Positions 17,869 to 26,289 of a DNA stretch of 64,000 nt are shown in pieces. The notes under the pieces were generated by a model. The model made no database searches, had not been told where the DNA came from, and saw nothing but the letters and a program-made list of their open reading frames with translations. The position numbers and the translations under genes were made by a program. The first letter of the stretch is position 1. Each line of letters begins with the position of its first letter. Source of the DNA: Dolichospermum sp. LEGE 00240 (GTDB taxonomy: Bacteria; Cyanobacteriota; Cyanobacteriia; Cyanobacteriales; Nostocaceae); the NCBI RefSeq assembly GCF_015207875.1, contig NZ_JADEVZ010000023.1, forward strand, positions 1 through 64,000. Reading direction: 5' to 3'.

Positions 17869-19704
17869 TTAAGACAAGTTATCTGGTTTGGCTGTTCTTA
17901 AAGGAACACGAATCAGATGATAAGCGCCCTTGGTGGCTAAACTTTTGTAATTGTCTGGTGGTAGGTCCATTTCTTGGAATTTTCCCTGTTCAACTAAGAG
18001 TAATAATGATGGTGGTTTAGTTGGTTGGGATGCTTGCTTTTGAATATATTCAAGAGCTTGTTGAGCAAATTTGATGTAATTAACATTTTTGTGCGTGTAG
18101 AAAGTCACCGTAGGTTTTTTGAATCCAACCATAATTAATTCTTCATTGGGTTGTTTTGATTCAACAATGAGGGCGGATAATTCTCTGAGAGGGAGTTGAC
18201 GCTGTTGATCCATAATGGCAACAGCAGGCATTAAAACGATCGCAATAAAGGCGATAAATCCTAATAAGTTAATGGTGATGATCTGTCGGTAACGGTGAGT
18301 TAAGATGAGAATGGCGGCGGTGATTGTAGATAGTAACCAAATTATGCCTCCAAATTTGAGGATGCCTGATTTCTCCATTTGTACATATAATTCAGGAGCA
18401 GCGGGATCAGGTCCAGCAATTCGGGTAAGATGAAAGAGAGCGATCGCCAGAATAGTCAAGAATCCTACGTTTATCCAAGCACTGAGGCGCAAAAATTTGG
18501 GAGGCGTGGGGGTAATAGTAGGTGAACTGGGGAAAAGATCACTCCAAAATAATGCCACAAGCATTGCCGCTGCTGGCATTAAGGGTAATACATAGCTGGG
18601 CAGTTTGGTGACGGAAATTGTGAAAAATCCAAACACACCCAGAAACCATATACAGGTAAATAAACCTAGTTGTTGAGAGCGTTCTTGGTTTAACCAGTGC
18701 GATCGCTGCAAAAGATTGACTCTAACTAGAGCCGCAGGGATGTACACTGAATAAGGTGCAAACCCCAACAAAACGACTAAAAAGTAAAAATACCAAGGGG
18801 CTGAATGACCATTAACGACTTCGGTGAAACGGTCTATATTGTGATAGATAAAAAAGGCATTAATAAAATTCCAGCCGTTGCGCCAAGTTACTAAAACATA
18901 CCAGGGAAGTGAGATAACTAAAACGATCCCCATGCCCAAAATCGGCCGCATTTCCCGCCACAATTCCCAGAATTTCCCCACATATACGGCAAAAGCAATC
19001 ATAATCAGTCCGGGTAAAACAATCCCTACCGGACCCTTCGTTAATATTGCCCCAGCAATTAACACATAACAAGCTAAATACCATTGATTGGGAAGTCGCC
19101 AATTAGCAATGACTATAGGAGCTTGATTTTGAGCATATCCCAGGAAGAAACATAACAAGCTTGAACCGATACAGCCAGTAAGTAACATATCGGAAACGCC
19201 AGTTCTGCCCCAAACAATCATTTCTGCGTTGAGTGCCATTAAGGCTGCGGCAATGGCGGCTGTAAAGTAACGTCGAGGCAAGTTGGTAACTTGTTCTAAT
19301 TCGTCTTTTCTGGCAAAATACCACTGCACAGTATAAAACGCCAAAGCAATTACACCCATTGCTGCCAATGCTGAAGGGATACGAGCAGCCCATTCATTTA
19401 CTCCCATAATAGAGTAGGCGATCGCCTGACACCAATAAATTAAAGCGGGTTTATCAAAGCGAGTTTCACCATTAAAAAACGGCGTAATCCAATCACCAGT
19501 TACCAGCATTTGCCGGGAAGCTTCAGCAAACAGCGGCTCAGTTTCATCAATCAAGCCCACATTCCCCAAATTCCAGCCAAAAGCTATCCAACCAATCACC
19601 AATAACCACAGAGACGACACAGCCACAAATAGGACTGGACGCTGTTCTAAATTATTCAACCACTTATCAACCACGTTACGATTAATACTAAATTTTATGT
19701 TCAT
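17869..19704 (-). CDS. GT39/ArnT-like membrane glycosyltransferase
   Basis: A 611-residue polytopic membrane protein of the GT-C fold that transfers sugars from lipid-linked donors. After one membrane helix comes the diagnostic first loop DETEPLFAEASRQMLVTGDW near residue 56, with the acidic catalytic Asp/Glu, then FDKPALIYW near 83. About a dozen hydrophobic helices follow to residue 490. The C-terminal 100 residues are soluble, periplasmic or lumenal. Related proteins modify lipid A or proteins; the acceptor here is unknown. The gene is single, with a small lipoprotein gene upstream on the same strand. Confidence 0.85.
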   Translation of the reverse strand: MNIKFSINRNVVDKWLNNLEQRPVLFVAVSSLWLLVIGWIAFGWNLGNVGLIDETEPLFAEASRQMLVTGDWITPFFNGETRFDKPALIYWCQAIAYSIMGVNEWAARIPSALAAMGVIALAFYTVQWYFARKDELEQVTNLPRRYFTAAIAAALMALNAEMIVWGRTGVSDMLLTGCIGSSLLCFFLGYAQNQAPIVIANWRLPNQWYLACYVLIAGAILTKGPVGIVLPGLIMIAFAVYVGKFWELWREMRPILGMGIVLVISLPWYVLVTWRNGWNFINAFFIYHNIDRFTEVVNGHSAPWYFYFLVVLLGFAPYSVYIPAALVRVNLLQRSHWLNQERSQQLGLFTCIWFLGVFGFFTISVTKLPSYVLPLMPAAAMLVALFWSDLFPSSPTITPTPPKFLRLSAWINVGFLTILAIALFHLTRIAGPDPAAPELYVQMEKSGILKFGGIIWLLSTITAAILILTHRYRQIITINLLGFIAFIAIVLMPAVAIMDQQRQLPLRELSALIVESKQPNEELIMVGFKKPTVTFYTHKNVNYIKFAQQALEYIQKQASQPTKPPSLLLLVEQGKFQEMDLPPDNYKSLATKGAYHLIRVPLRTAKPDNLS

Positions 19705-19811
19705 GAATTAATACTTAAAGACACAGTAATCATGTCCTGCCAATATACAATAGGTGACAATTCAAAATTCCAAAAACTCCTGACTCCTGAATGGGCGCAA
19801 GCCCTGCGCCC

Positions 19812-20405
19812 CTACCTTAACACCAACTGCCATTCTTGAGTTTTAAGATTCCATTGTGGAGAAGAAGTTTCTCCCACAACATAGGGACCCCAATAGCGTC
19901 GAGAACCATCTTGAGCAAAAGCCACTAAAATATCACCTTTCTCTAGCTTTAAATTACCTTGAGGCAAGGATAAAATTAACCCGTTCTCATTTCCCTCTTG
20001 GGGAGCAAAATCCCAATGAGCCGGAATACCAGATTTAGATTTATTCGCAGTGGCGCTTTTTTGAGATGATTGTCTAGCTAATAATGCTAGACGTACGGGT
20101 TGGGTAGTTTTGTTGCTCACACGAAGTGATCCAGCAGTCTTGGTTTTACTATCTGAATCAAACCGATAAGCTACAACCGTAGACTGATTTTTTTGTGAAC
20201 TTGATTCTACTGATTCACTTGGTGTACTATCTAGGTTGACTGCATCAGCACTATTGACCGTGTTTGTAACTATAGGTGAATTTTTTTCTGGATTTGTAGA
20301 CTCAAAGGAGATTCTCATATCCAGGCATCCAGTGATGATCCCCATGAATCCTACTACAGAAAAACCGATAATGAAGTTACGATACCGATAGAGGCAGTTT
20401 TTCAT
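19812..20405 (-). CDS. Hypothetical lipoprotein
   Basis: A 197-residue secreted protein of unknown function. The N-terminus is MKNCLYRYRNFIIGF followed by a hydrophobic core and a lipobox IITGC at residues 23-27. Residues 30-90 are Ser/Thr/Asn-rich and disordered. Residues 90-197 look folded: a VRLALLARQSS strand region, HWDFAPQEGNENGLILSLPQG, and the end SRRYWGPYVVGE. No domain that I recognise. It is divergent from ycf20, 120 bp away, and separated from the glycosyltransferase by about 107 bp of repeat-rich sequence. Confidence 0.7.
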   Translation of the reverse strand: MKNCLYRYRNFIIGFSVVGFMGIITGCLDMRISFESTNPEKNSPIVTNTVNSADAVNLDSTPSESVESSSQKNQSTVVAYRFDSDSKTKTAGSLRVSNKTTQPVRLALLARQSSQKSATANKSKSGIPAHWDFAPQEGNENGLILSLPQGNLKLEKGDILVAFAQDGSRRYWGPYVVGETSSPQWNLKTQEWQLVLR

Positions 20406-20470
20406 AATGATTATAGATATAGAAATAAGATTTTTTGTCAGCTAAACCCAAGTAATTGGTAATTATTCTC

Positions 20471-20520
20471 GTTCCCTGTTCCCTGTTCCCTGTTTCCTGT
20501 TCCCTGTTCCCTGTTCCCTT
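20471..20520. repeat. STRR, GTTCCCT units
   Basis: Tandem GTTCCCT heptamers (one GTTTCCT variant) directly upstream of the ycf20 start. Translating through them gives a false hydrophobic N-terminus rich in SLFPV. Confidence 0.9.
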
Positions 20521-20524
20521 CTTC

Positions 20525-20857
20525 ATGCAAAATACTCGTCTGAACAACCTATTAGAAACAATTTATAGAAGCTTGAGTGAATGGTTTCTCAATCCTTGGC
20601 GACGGTTATCATTACTACTCATTAGTTTCCTGTTCGGCTTTTTTTTGGGATCGGCAGTATCAACAACCGCTGGACAGAAAGCAGAATTAGACATCGTAGT
20701 AGCTGGATTTTTAGTGCTATTAACTGAAATCACCAGTAGGATATTTTACAGTCGTAATTTTTTTGCTCGGCAAGCATTTTGGGTAGAAACACTCAACTAT
20801 CTCAAGGTTGGTTTTATCTACAGTCTATTCCTAGAAGCCTTTAAGCTGGGTTCGTAA
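20525..20857 (+). CDS. ycf20: Ycf20-family (DUF565) membrane protein
   Basis: A 110-residue protein matching the cyanobacterial and plastid Ycf20/DUF565 family, linked in plants to photoprotective quenching, with unknown mechanism. LNNLLETIYRSLSEWFLNPW at residues 5-24 is followed by a membrane helix SLLLISFLFGFFLGSAVST. A second hydrophobic segment VVAGFLVLLTEITSRIFY comes at about 58-75, then FWVETLNYLKVGFIYSLFLEAF. I chose ATG 20525 because the longer frame reads through an STRR block. It ends 4 bp before the glycerate kinase start, so the two are probably co-transcribed. Confidence 0.85.
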   Translation: MQNTRLNNLLETIYRSLSEWFLNPWRRLSLLLISFLFGFFLGSAVSTTAGQKAELDIVVAGFLVLLTEITSRIFYSRNFFARQAFWVETLNYLKVGFIYSLFLEAFKLGS

Positions 20858-20861
20858 TTTT

Positions 20862-21908
20862 ATGAGTAGTGAATGGCTAAGTAAAATTTTGACAACGGAC
20901 ACATCCTGGCAAGTATTAGCACAAACCGCAGCATTGGCAGATCCTTTGCGAGCTAAAGTGTTTAATATTACTGCTGAGAATGTGGTCGAAGCTATCCAAA
21001 ACAGAGGGGATTTACTGAAGTTAGTTTTCCCTGATTTTAGTCAATTTTGTCAAACTAGCCTAAAAACTGATCCTCAAGGAATGTTGCAGGTGTTGTGGGA
21101 TGTGTGGCTACCTTTGGGAATGAAAATTGCAGCACAGCGTCAAGAGTTAGGGAAACCTTTCATCCAGGGAATTTTAGGCGCACAAGGCACGGGCAAAAGC
21201 ACAATGTCGGGGGTACTGAAGTTGATTCTCCAGCAGTTGGGATACAGGACATTAAGCTTGTCTTTGGACGACTTGTACAAAACTTATAGCGATCGCTTGG
21301 CTTTAATGCAGGAAGATTCCCGTTTAGTTTGGCGCGGTCCGCCTGGAACCCACGATATTCACCTAGCCTTCAGTGTACTCGATCAGATTGCTCAAAGCAA
21401 GAGTCCTGTGATAGTTCCTAGATTTGATAAATCTGCTCATGGGGGTGCAGGCGATCGCACTACTTCTGAGATTATCACAAATCCCATAGATATTGTTCTG
21501 TTTGAAGGTTGGTTTGTGGGTGTAAAACCAATTCCTCCCCAAGCATTATTGACTCCACCACCACCTATTCTTACAGACGCAGATAGACAATTTGCCTCTG
21601 ATATGAATCATCAACTGAAAAGTTATTTACCACTATGGAAAAAATTAGATAGTTTAATAGTTCTTTACCCCACAGATTACCGTTATTCATTAACATGGCG
21701 CAAGCAAGCCGAAAGACAAATGATTACTGCTGGCAAATCAGGAATGAGTGACGCACAAATAGAAGAATTTGTGAATTATTTTTGGCGTTCTTTACATCCT
21801 GAATTATTCATTAATCCTTTAGTCAAATCATCAGAAGTTGACTTAGTAATTGAAATTAATGCTGATCATAGTTTTGGAAAAATCAGATTCCCAGTAACCA
21901 CTCAATAA
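20862..21908 (+). CDS. D-glycerate 3-kinase (plant/cyanobacterial type)
   Basis: Phosphorylates D-glycerate to 3-phosphoglycerate, the last step of photorespiratory carbon return. The 348-residue protein is a P-loop kinase related to phosphoribulokinase/uridine kinase. Walker A is GAQGTGKST near residue 108, LSLDDLYKTYSDRLAL near 132 is the substrate-binding stretch, and RGPPGTHDIHLAF near 155 is a family hallmark. VPRFDKSAHGGAGDR near 184 and FEGWFVG near 215 follow. The gene lies 4 bp after ycf20. The assignment as GLYK-type (EC 2.7.1.31) is by characteristic sequence. Confidence 0.9.
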   Translation: MSSEWLSKILTTDTSWQVLAQTAALADPLRAKVFNITAENVVEAIQNRGDLLKLVFPDFSQFCQTSLKTDPQGMLQVLWDVWLPLGMKIAAQRQELGKPFIQGILGAQGTGKSTMSGVLKLILQQLGYRTLSLSLDDLYKTYSDRLALMQEDSRLVWRGPPGTHDIHLAFSVLDQIAQSKSPVIVPRFDKSAHGGAGDRTTSEIITNPIDIVLFEGWFVGVKPIPPQALLTPPPPILTDADRQFASDMNHQLKSYLPLWKKLDSLIVLYPTDYRYSLTWRKQAERQMITAGKSGMSDAQIEEFVNYFWRSLHPELFINPLVKSSEVDLVIEINADHSFGKIRFPVTTQ

Positions 21909-22067
21909 GCCAGGGTAAATCCTTCCATGAAAAGCCTAAAATGGCGTAAAATAGTTCCCAAACAGGTAGTCTGTCCCTATTTATTGAGCGGGTTACGATA
22001 CGATCCCCAATTAAATTTTAGCCCCCTCCTCGCTTGCGGGGAGGGGGTTAGGGGTGGGGTCTTTGTA

Positions 22068-23525
22068 TTACTTTCCTGTTTGGAGTGTTTCCACTAAATC
22101 ATAAAAAGGTTGCCAATTATCATCCTCAGTAATTCGTTCCCAAACGGACTCAATTACAGGTCTTAATAAAGCTGTTTTAGGATTAGATTCAGCTAGAGTT
22201 TTACCAATTTTATCCATTTGCTCAAGATCAAAATGATTGAGAATTTTATGATAAAGAAAACACCAATTATCAAAAGTCGCTGATGTTCCTAATGGGGGAA
22301 TAATTTCTGAATCATTCATCACGAAAGCTGGATCATCTCGCCATTTACTAGAAAAGGTAGCAGCTATATCAGCAAAGAATTGATGATAACCAACTTGACT
22401 ATCATGTAAAAAGGTAATAGTTAACCGCACAAATTCATCAGCTTCCTCTAACTGTAAATTTTCAAAACCCAATTTTCTCAACATTAAAGCCCGATATTCA
22501 GCTTGGTAATATTCAGCAAACTTAGATAAAGCCGCATCCAAATCACCTTGATCAATTATCGCCTTTAAAGGTGCTTGCAAAAGTTCTAAATTCAACTTGC
22601 AAATCCCTGGTTGCTGGCTGTAACAATAACGTTTATAATAGTCAAAATATGCCGCCGTAAATTGGAGATCGTAAGTAGGAATAAACGCATAAGGTCCATA
22701 GTCAAAACTTTCCCCGGTAATGGACATATTATCAGTATTCAAAACTGCATGACAAAAACCCGCAGCCATCCATTGGGCTACTAATTCAGCAACACGCTGC
22801 ACTAATTCAGCATAAAATAAAGCATACTTATCATTTTCAGCCTGCAAATGGGGATAATACTGTTCAATAACATGATCTAACAGCTTTTGAGTTAAATCAG
22901 GTCTTTTAAAATAGTTTAATCGTTCAAAAGTACCAAAACGAATATGAGATTTACTCATGCGAATCATGACAGAAGAACGAGTTGGCGAAGGTTCATCACC
23001 GCGCCACAAACCTAAACCCGTTTCAATCATACTCAGACAGCGAGAAGTACGAACTCCTAAACGATGAAGTGCTTCAGCGGCGAGAACTTCCCGCACTCCC
23101 CCTTTAAGGGTTAACATTCCGTCACCACCACGGGAGTAGGGAGTTCTTCCCGAACCTTTTGTACCAAAATCGTATAATTCCCCATCAATCCCCCGCACTT
23201 GTCCATAGAGAAAGCCTCTACCGTCACCTAATTGGGAATTATATTGTCCAAATTGATAACCGTGATAACGTAGCGCTAACAGGGGTTCTCGTCCCTCAAA
23301 TTTACCAAAAGCGTTAATAAAATCTTCGTCTTTAACTACTTGGGGAGCAACTCCTAAGCGTGGTAGTAGTGCGTCATTGCGCCAGCGTAACATAAGTTGG
23401 GGAAATTCTTCCGCGACAACCTGATCATAGTAATCATTACCTAAAGATTCTAGGGCTGGTTCATAATTGAGGTTAAGTAAAGGATTAGTAGAATGGGTGT
23501 GATTGGGAGTTTCATCCAGAGCCAT
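22068..23525 (-). CDS. selO: SelO-family protein adenylyltransferase (YdiU/UPF0061)
   Basis: SelO pseudokinases transfer AMP from ATP to proteins, linked to redox stress (family knowledge). The 485-residue protein shows the flipped ATP-binding elements: [18 protein letters not shown] near residue 85 and the [16 protein letters not shown] loop near 117. [17 protein letters not shown] near 139 and the metal-binding [19 protein letters not shown] near 263 follow. Many bacterial SelO proteins lack selenocysteine, and no TGA read-through is needed here. I chose ATG 23525; an upstream frame to 23594 would overlap the preceding gene. It follows the hydrolase gene by 40 bp, likely in one transcript. 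Confidence 0.93.
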   Translation of the reverse strand: MALDETPNHTHSTNPLLNLNYEPALESLGNDYYDQVVAEEFPQLMLRWRNDALLPRLGVAPQVVKDEDFINAFGKFEGREPLLALRYHGYQFGQYNSQLGDGRGFLYGQVRGIDGELYDFGTKGSGRTPYSRGGDGMLTLKGGVREVLAAEALHRLGVRTSRCLSMIETGLGLWRGDEPSPTRSSVMIRMSKSHIRFGTFERLNYFKRPDLTQKLLDHVIEQYYPHLQAENDKYALFYAELVQRVAELVAQWMAAGFCHAVLNTDNMSITGESFDYGPYAFIPTYDLQFTAAYFDYYKRYCYSQQPGICKLNLELLQAPLKAIIDQGDLDAALSKFAEYYQAEYRALMLRKLGFENLQLEEADEFVRLTITFLHDSQVGYHQFFADIAATFSSKWRDDPAFVMNDSEIIPPLGTSATFDNWCFLYHKILNHFDLEQMDKIGKTLAESNPKTALLRPVIESVWERITEDDNWQPFYDLVETLQTGK

Positions 23526-23565
23526 AAAAATTACGCTTAATTGATATTTCTTTAATAATAGACTT

Positions 23566-24234
23566 TTACCCGAGGTAGTGCGTAAACCATTCACTCGCCA
23601 GTTGTGCTACTGCTGCTAATTTACCTGGTTCTTCAAATAAATGGGTGGCTCTAGGAATAATCTCCAGCCGTTTGACTGAGTGCAACTGTGCCAGTGCATC
23701 CTCATTCATTGCTATTACGGGCGTATCGTAACCGCCAACAATGAGCAGCGTTGGTGCTTTGACATGAGATAATGCTGAACCCGCTAAATCAGGTCGTCCA
23801 CCACGGGAAACAATAGCTTGTACTGACCCTGGACGTTCTGCGGCGGCAACCAGGGCTGCACCTGCTCCTGTACTAGCACCAAAGTAACCTACTTTGAGGT
23901 TACAAGTATCTGGGTTATGTACTAGCCAATCTGTCGCCCCAACTAACCGGGATGCTAATAAACCAATATCAAAGCGTAAATGTCTGGTTCGCAAATCAAT
24001 TTCTTCTTCTTCAGCAGTGAGCAAATCAATTAATAAAGTTGCTAGTCCCGCCTGTTGTAAGACTCCGGCAGCATAGCGATTACGAGGACTATGACGGCTG
24101 CTACCACTGCCATGAGCAAACAATACTACACCCATAGCACCATTAGGAATCATCAAATTCCCCTCTAAGTTAACCTTACCTGCTGTCACTGACACCAGAT
24201 GTTCTTGGGGGTGCTGTGCTAATGTTCTATCCAT
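23566..24234 (-). CDS. Dienelactone hydrolase-like alpha/beta hydrolase
   Basis: A 222-residue small hydrolase. [17 protein letters not shown] near residue 35 forms the oxyanion region, [17 protein letters not shown] near 113 carries the catalytic Ser, the Asp lies in [12 protein letters not shown] near 168, and the His in [10 protein letters not shown] near 198. I chose ATG 24234 because GGAGG stands 8 bases upstream of it; an ATG at 24249 would place that GGAGG inside the gene. The upstream phosphoribosyltransferase gene abuts it. This hydrolase-phosphoribosyltransferase pairing recurs in bacteria, sometimes as a fusion, but the joint function is unknown. Confidence 0.85.
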   Translation of the reverse strand: MDRTLAQHPQEHLVSVTAGKVNLEGNLMIPNGAMGVVLFAHGSGSSRHSPRNRYAAGVLQQAGLATLLIDLLTAEEEEIDLRTRHLRFDIGLLASRLVGATDWLVHNPDTCNLKVGYFGASTGAGAALVAAAERPGSVQAIVSRGGRPDLAGSALSHVKAPTLLIVGGYDTPVIAMNEDALAQLHSVKRLEIIPRATHLFEEPGKLAAVAQLASEWFTHYLG

Positions 24235-24249
24235 AACCTCAACCTCCAT

Positions 24250-24912
24250 TTACGAATTATTAGCTACCAGTAATTTTCGCCTTGTCAACAGTTCACATAC
24301 CTCTGTGTCGGTTGTTTGCTGAAAATCTTCGTACCAAATACCGATGGCACACAAATCATTTGGCATCATTAAGCACACGACTTGATCTACTTCTGCTTGC
24401 AGTTCTTCACAGGTAGATGCTGCTGCAACTGGAACTGCAACCACCAGTTTACGGGGCTGTTGCTTTTTTAATGTCGCGATCGCTGCTCGGATAGTAGCAC
24501 CCGTAGCAATGCCATCATCAACTAAAATAATAGTATGATTTTTAACTTTTGGTAGGGAAAGATTACCCCGATAGCTATGGCTACGGCGGTCTAATTCCCG
24601 CATTTCGATAGCTGCTACTTGATTAATAGTTTCTGGGGAAATCCGCAACCAATCAACGACATTCTCATTAATTACACGCACCCCTCCGGTGGCGATCGCA
24701 CCCATGGCAAGTTCTGTGTGTCCAGGTACACCGAGTTTCCGCACCAAGCAGACATCTAATGGGGCATCAAGTTCCTTTGCCACCTCATAAGCTACAGGTA
24801 CACCACCACGGGGAAGCCCCAATACTAAAACATCTGGACAATTGGCATACTCTGTTAACTGGCCAGCTAAGAGTTTACCCGCTTGCGTCCGATTACGAAA
24901 TCTTTGCACCAT
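24250..24912 (-). CDS. Type I phosphoribosyltransferase-family protein
   Basis: A 220-residue protein with the PRPP-binding loop VILVDDGIATGATIRAA near residue 126, and VLVLGLPRGGVPVAYEVA near 30 matching the first part of the fold. Substrate specificity cannot be read from the sequence; it may be regulatory or act on an unusual base. It is the middle gene of a minus-strand set: a PRC-barrel gene 45 bp upstream and a hydrolase whose start overlaps its end region. Related phosphoribosyltransferase/hydrolase pairs are annotated only generically in the databases. Confidence 0.85.
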   Translation of the reverse strand: MVQRFRNRTQAGKLLAGQLTEYANCPDVLVLGLPRGGVPVAYEVAKELDAPLDVCLVRKLGVPGHTELAMGAIATGGVRVINENVVDWLRISPETINQVAAIEMRELDRRSHSYRGNLSLPKVKNHTIILVDDGIATGATIRAAIATLKKQQPRKLVVAVPVAAASTCEELQAEVDQVVCLMMPNDLCAIGIWYEDFQQTTDTEVCELLTRRKLLVANNS

Positions 24913-24957
24913 ATTTTATACCTCTTGTTATTGACAGGTGGGGCTGTGGACACGACG

Positions 24958-25704
24958 TTATTTAGTGATTTGTTGCCAAGCTGCATCTAAAGCCGATTTT
25001 GTGCGCTCAGTCCCACGGGAAATACTCTGTTGCAAACTCTGCCATTGTTCTTGCAAAAACTCCGTAGCCTCTTCTAAGGCGTGATGTGGATGATCAGTAG
25101 AAGCTGCCACTTCGTCGCTAACTTCTTTAATTTTGACCCGGACAACTTCGGGTTTATCGTTGGGGGAAATGAGATGATGTAGGCGATGCCTTCGGCAGGC
25201 TACGCCAACGCCTATAATATGTACAAGATGTTGTACTTGTTGAGATTTCTCACTGAGGAAACCCTGCAATCCTTCTGATTCTCCTTGAAGTTGGCCTTGA
25301 ACATCTTCGCGGATAATTAGTTTATTGGTGCTAATTTCCTCGATATCTTCGGGATACAGAACTGCACGTCCACCAAAAGGAACTGCGATTTCTCCAGTTT
25401 GCCAATCAAATAAAAAATCTTCCACCCAACCCTGAGTTTCACCCAGCGCAGATTCAACCGTAATTCGATCCAAGCGGTGAAGATTGTCTGGAATGTCTGG
25501 CACTGGATGATCATAAATTGACACCGCACCCATACTTATTCCAGCAATTCCCTGTACTGGCAAATAAGCTTCCTCACCCGAAAAATAGGCAATACGCCCG
25601 GAATCATCCAGCCAGACTTCTTCTAACTCAGCAAAACGAGCAGATGTCGAGCTATCTATGGCTATTGAACCGATAATTTGACTATGACGCACAACATTGA
25701 GCAT
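24958..25704 (-). CDS. PRC-barrel domain protein
   Basis: A 248-residue protein. Residues 5-75 and 80-130 look like two PRC-barrel beta units (FAELEEVWLDDSGRIAYFSG; then ESALGETQGWVEDFLFDW). This fold is known from the photosynthetic reaction-centre H subunit and RimM and often works as a surface or RNA/protein adaptor. Residues 140-248 are charged, helical and coiled-coil-like. An 11-residue patch GVGVACRRHRLHH is encoded by an intergenic-type palindromic repeat (25181-25213) inserted in frame, unlike its surroundings. It probably shares a transcript with the two genes downstream. Confidence 0.75.
   Translation of the reverse strand: MLNVVRHSQIIGSIAIDSSTSARFAELEEVWLDDSGRIAYFSGEEAYLPVQGIAGISMGAVSIYDHPVPDIPDNLHRLDRITVESALGETQGWVEDFLFDWQTGEIAVPFGGRAVLYPEDIEEISTNKLIIREDVQGQLQGESEGLQGFLSEKSQQVQHLVHIIGVGVACRRHRLHHLISPNDKPEVVRVKIKEVSDEVAASTDHPHHALEEATEFLQEQWQSLQQSISRGTERTKSALDAAWQQITK
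25181..25213. repeat. Palindromic repeat inserted in frame in the PRC-barrel gene
   Basis: AGGCGATGCCTTCGGCAGGC followed by TACGCCAACGCCT has outer inverted ends AGGCG/CGCCT and an inner GCCTTCGGCAGGC palindrome. This is the widespread GCGTAGCCTGCCGAAGGC-type repeat of Nostocales, normally found between genes. Here it encodes part of a protein. Confidence 0.75.
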
Positions 25705-25929
25705 ATTTCCCCTCCCATACTCCCTATTTCTGAGGAGTTTGATTAATACAACACGGCGGCTGATCTTTTACCACCTTGTTGTTTGGAACTGGAACTCTAC
25801 TTTGAGGGTAGCAAGAAAATCGGAGAAATTGTTCCATCAAATTGTAGAAAAAATGTAGAAGAAATTAATCCCAGGAGAACGAACTTAGTTATTAAGCAAT
25901 AAGTAGTGAGACAGAATTAATTACACAAT

Positions 25930-26025
25930 GTCATTGCGTTAGCGTAGCGTGGCGTTAGCCATATGGAACGAAGTGAAATGAAGCAATCGCAACGGTTGTG
26001 ATTGCTTCTCTTCGCTCGCAATGAC
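25930..26025. repeat. Compound palindromic intergenic repeat (GTCATTGCG ... CGCAATGAC)
   Basis: GTCATTGCG (25930-25938) and CGCAATGAC (26017-26025) enclose a TGGCGTTAGCCATATGGAAC segment and an inner hairpin GAAGCAATCGC/GTGATTGCTTC. This is the common repeat that reads ATTGCTTCGTTCCGCTCGCA in many bacteria. It forms most of the recognisable content of the 545-bp gap 25705-26250; 25705-25929 shows nothing that I can name. Confidence 0.7.
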
Positions 26026-26049
26026 TGTAAATATTTTTGTCCAATTACT

Positions 26050-26289
26050 GTAACCGTTCACAGGGGGTGAGAATTTATTAAAAAACCTAAAAGCTTTGTC
26101 TGTTGGGTTTTTCAGGCAACTTGACATATTAACGAATGGTTCTTAAATTGGCTAGAAAACGATTTGCAAACCGATATAGAGATTTTGCAAATTTTAAATG
26201 ACCTAAAAAAATCAAATCTATAACGTTTTTCATGCTGTTTTCGTGGAATCTCATATAGAGCGTTTTTTGTACCCCCCGTGAACGGTTAC
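26050..26289. mobile_element. MITE-like element with GTAACCGTTCAC terminal repeats, overlapping the TPR gene end
   Basis: GTAACCGTTCACAGGGGG (26050-26067) and, inverted, GTAACCGTTCACGGGGGG (26289-26272) match at 17 of 18 positions and bound 240 bp without a transposase. The right end lies inside the TPR gene, so the final 12 codons and the stop of that gene are element sequence. No clear target duplication is visible. Confidence 0.7.

Noticed and set aside
20456-20524. N-terminal extension of ycf20 (MVIILVPCSLFPV)
   Set aside because: Encoded by GTTCCCT heptamers.
25939-26127. 62-codon minus-strand frame
   Set aside because: It is made of the palindromic GTCATTGCG repeat and the neighbouring element.
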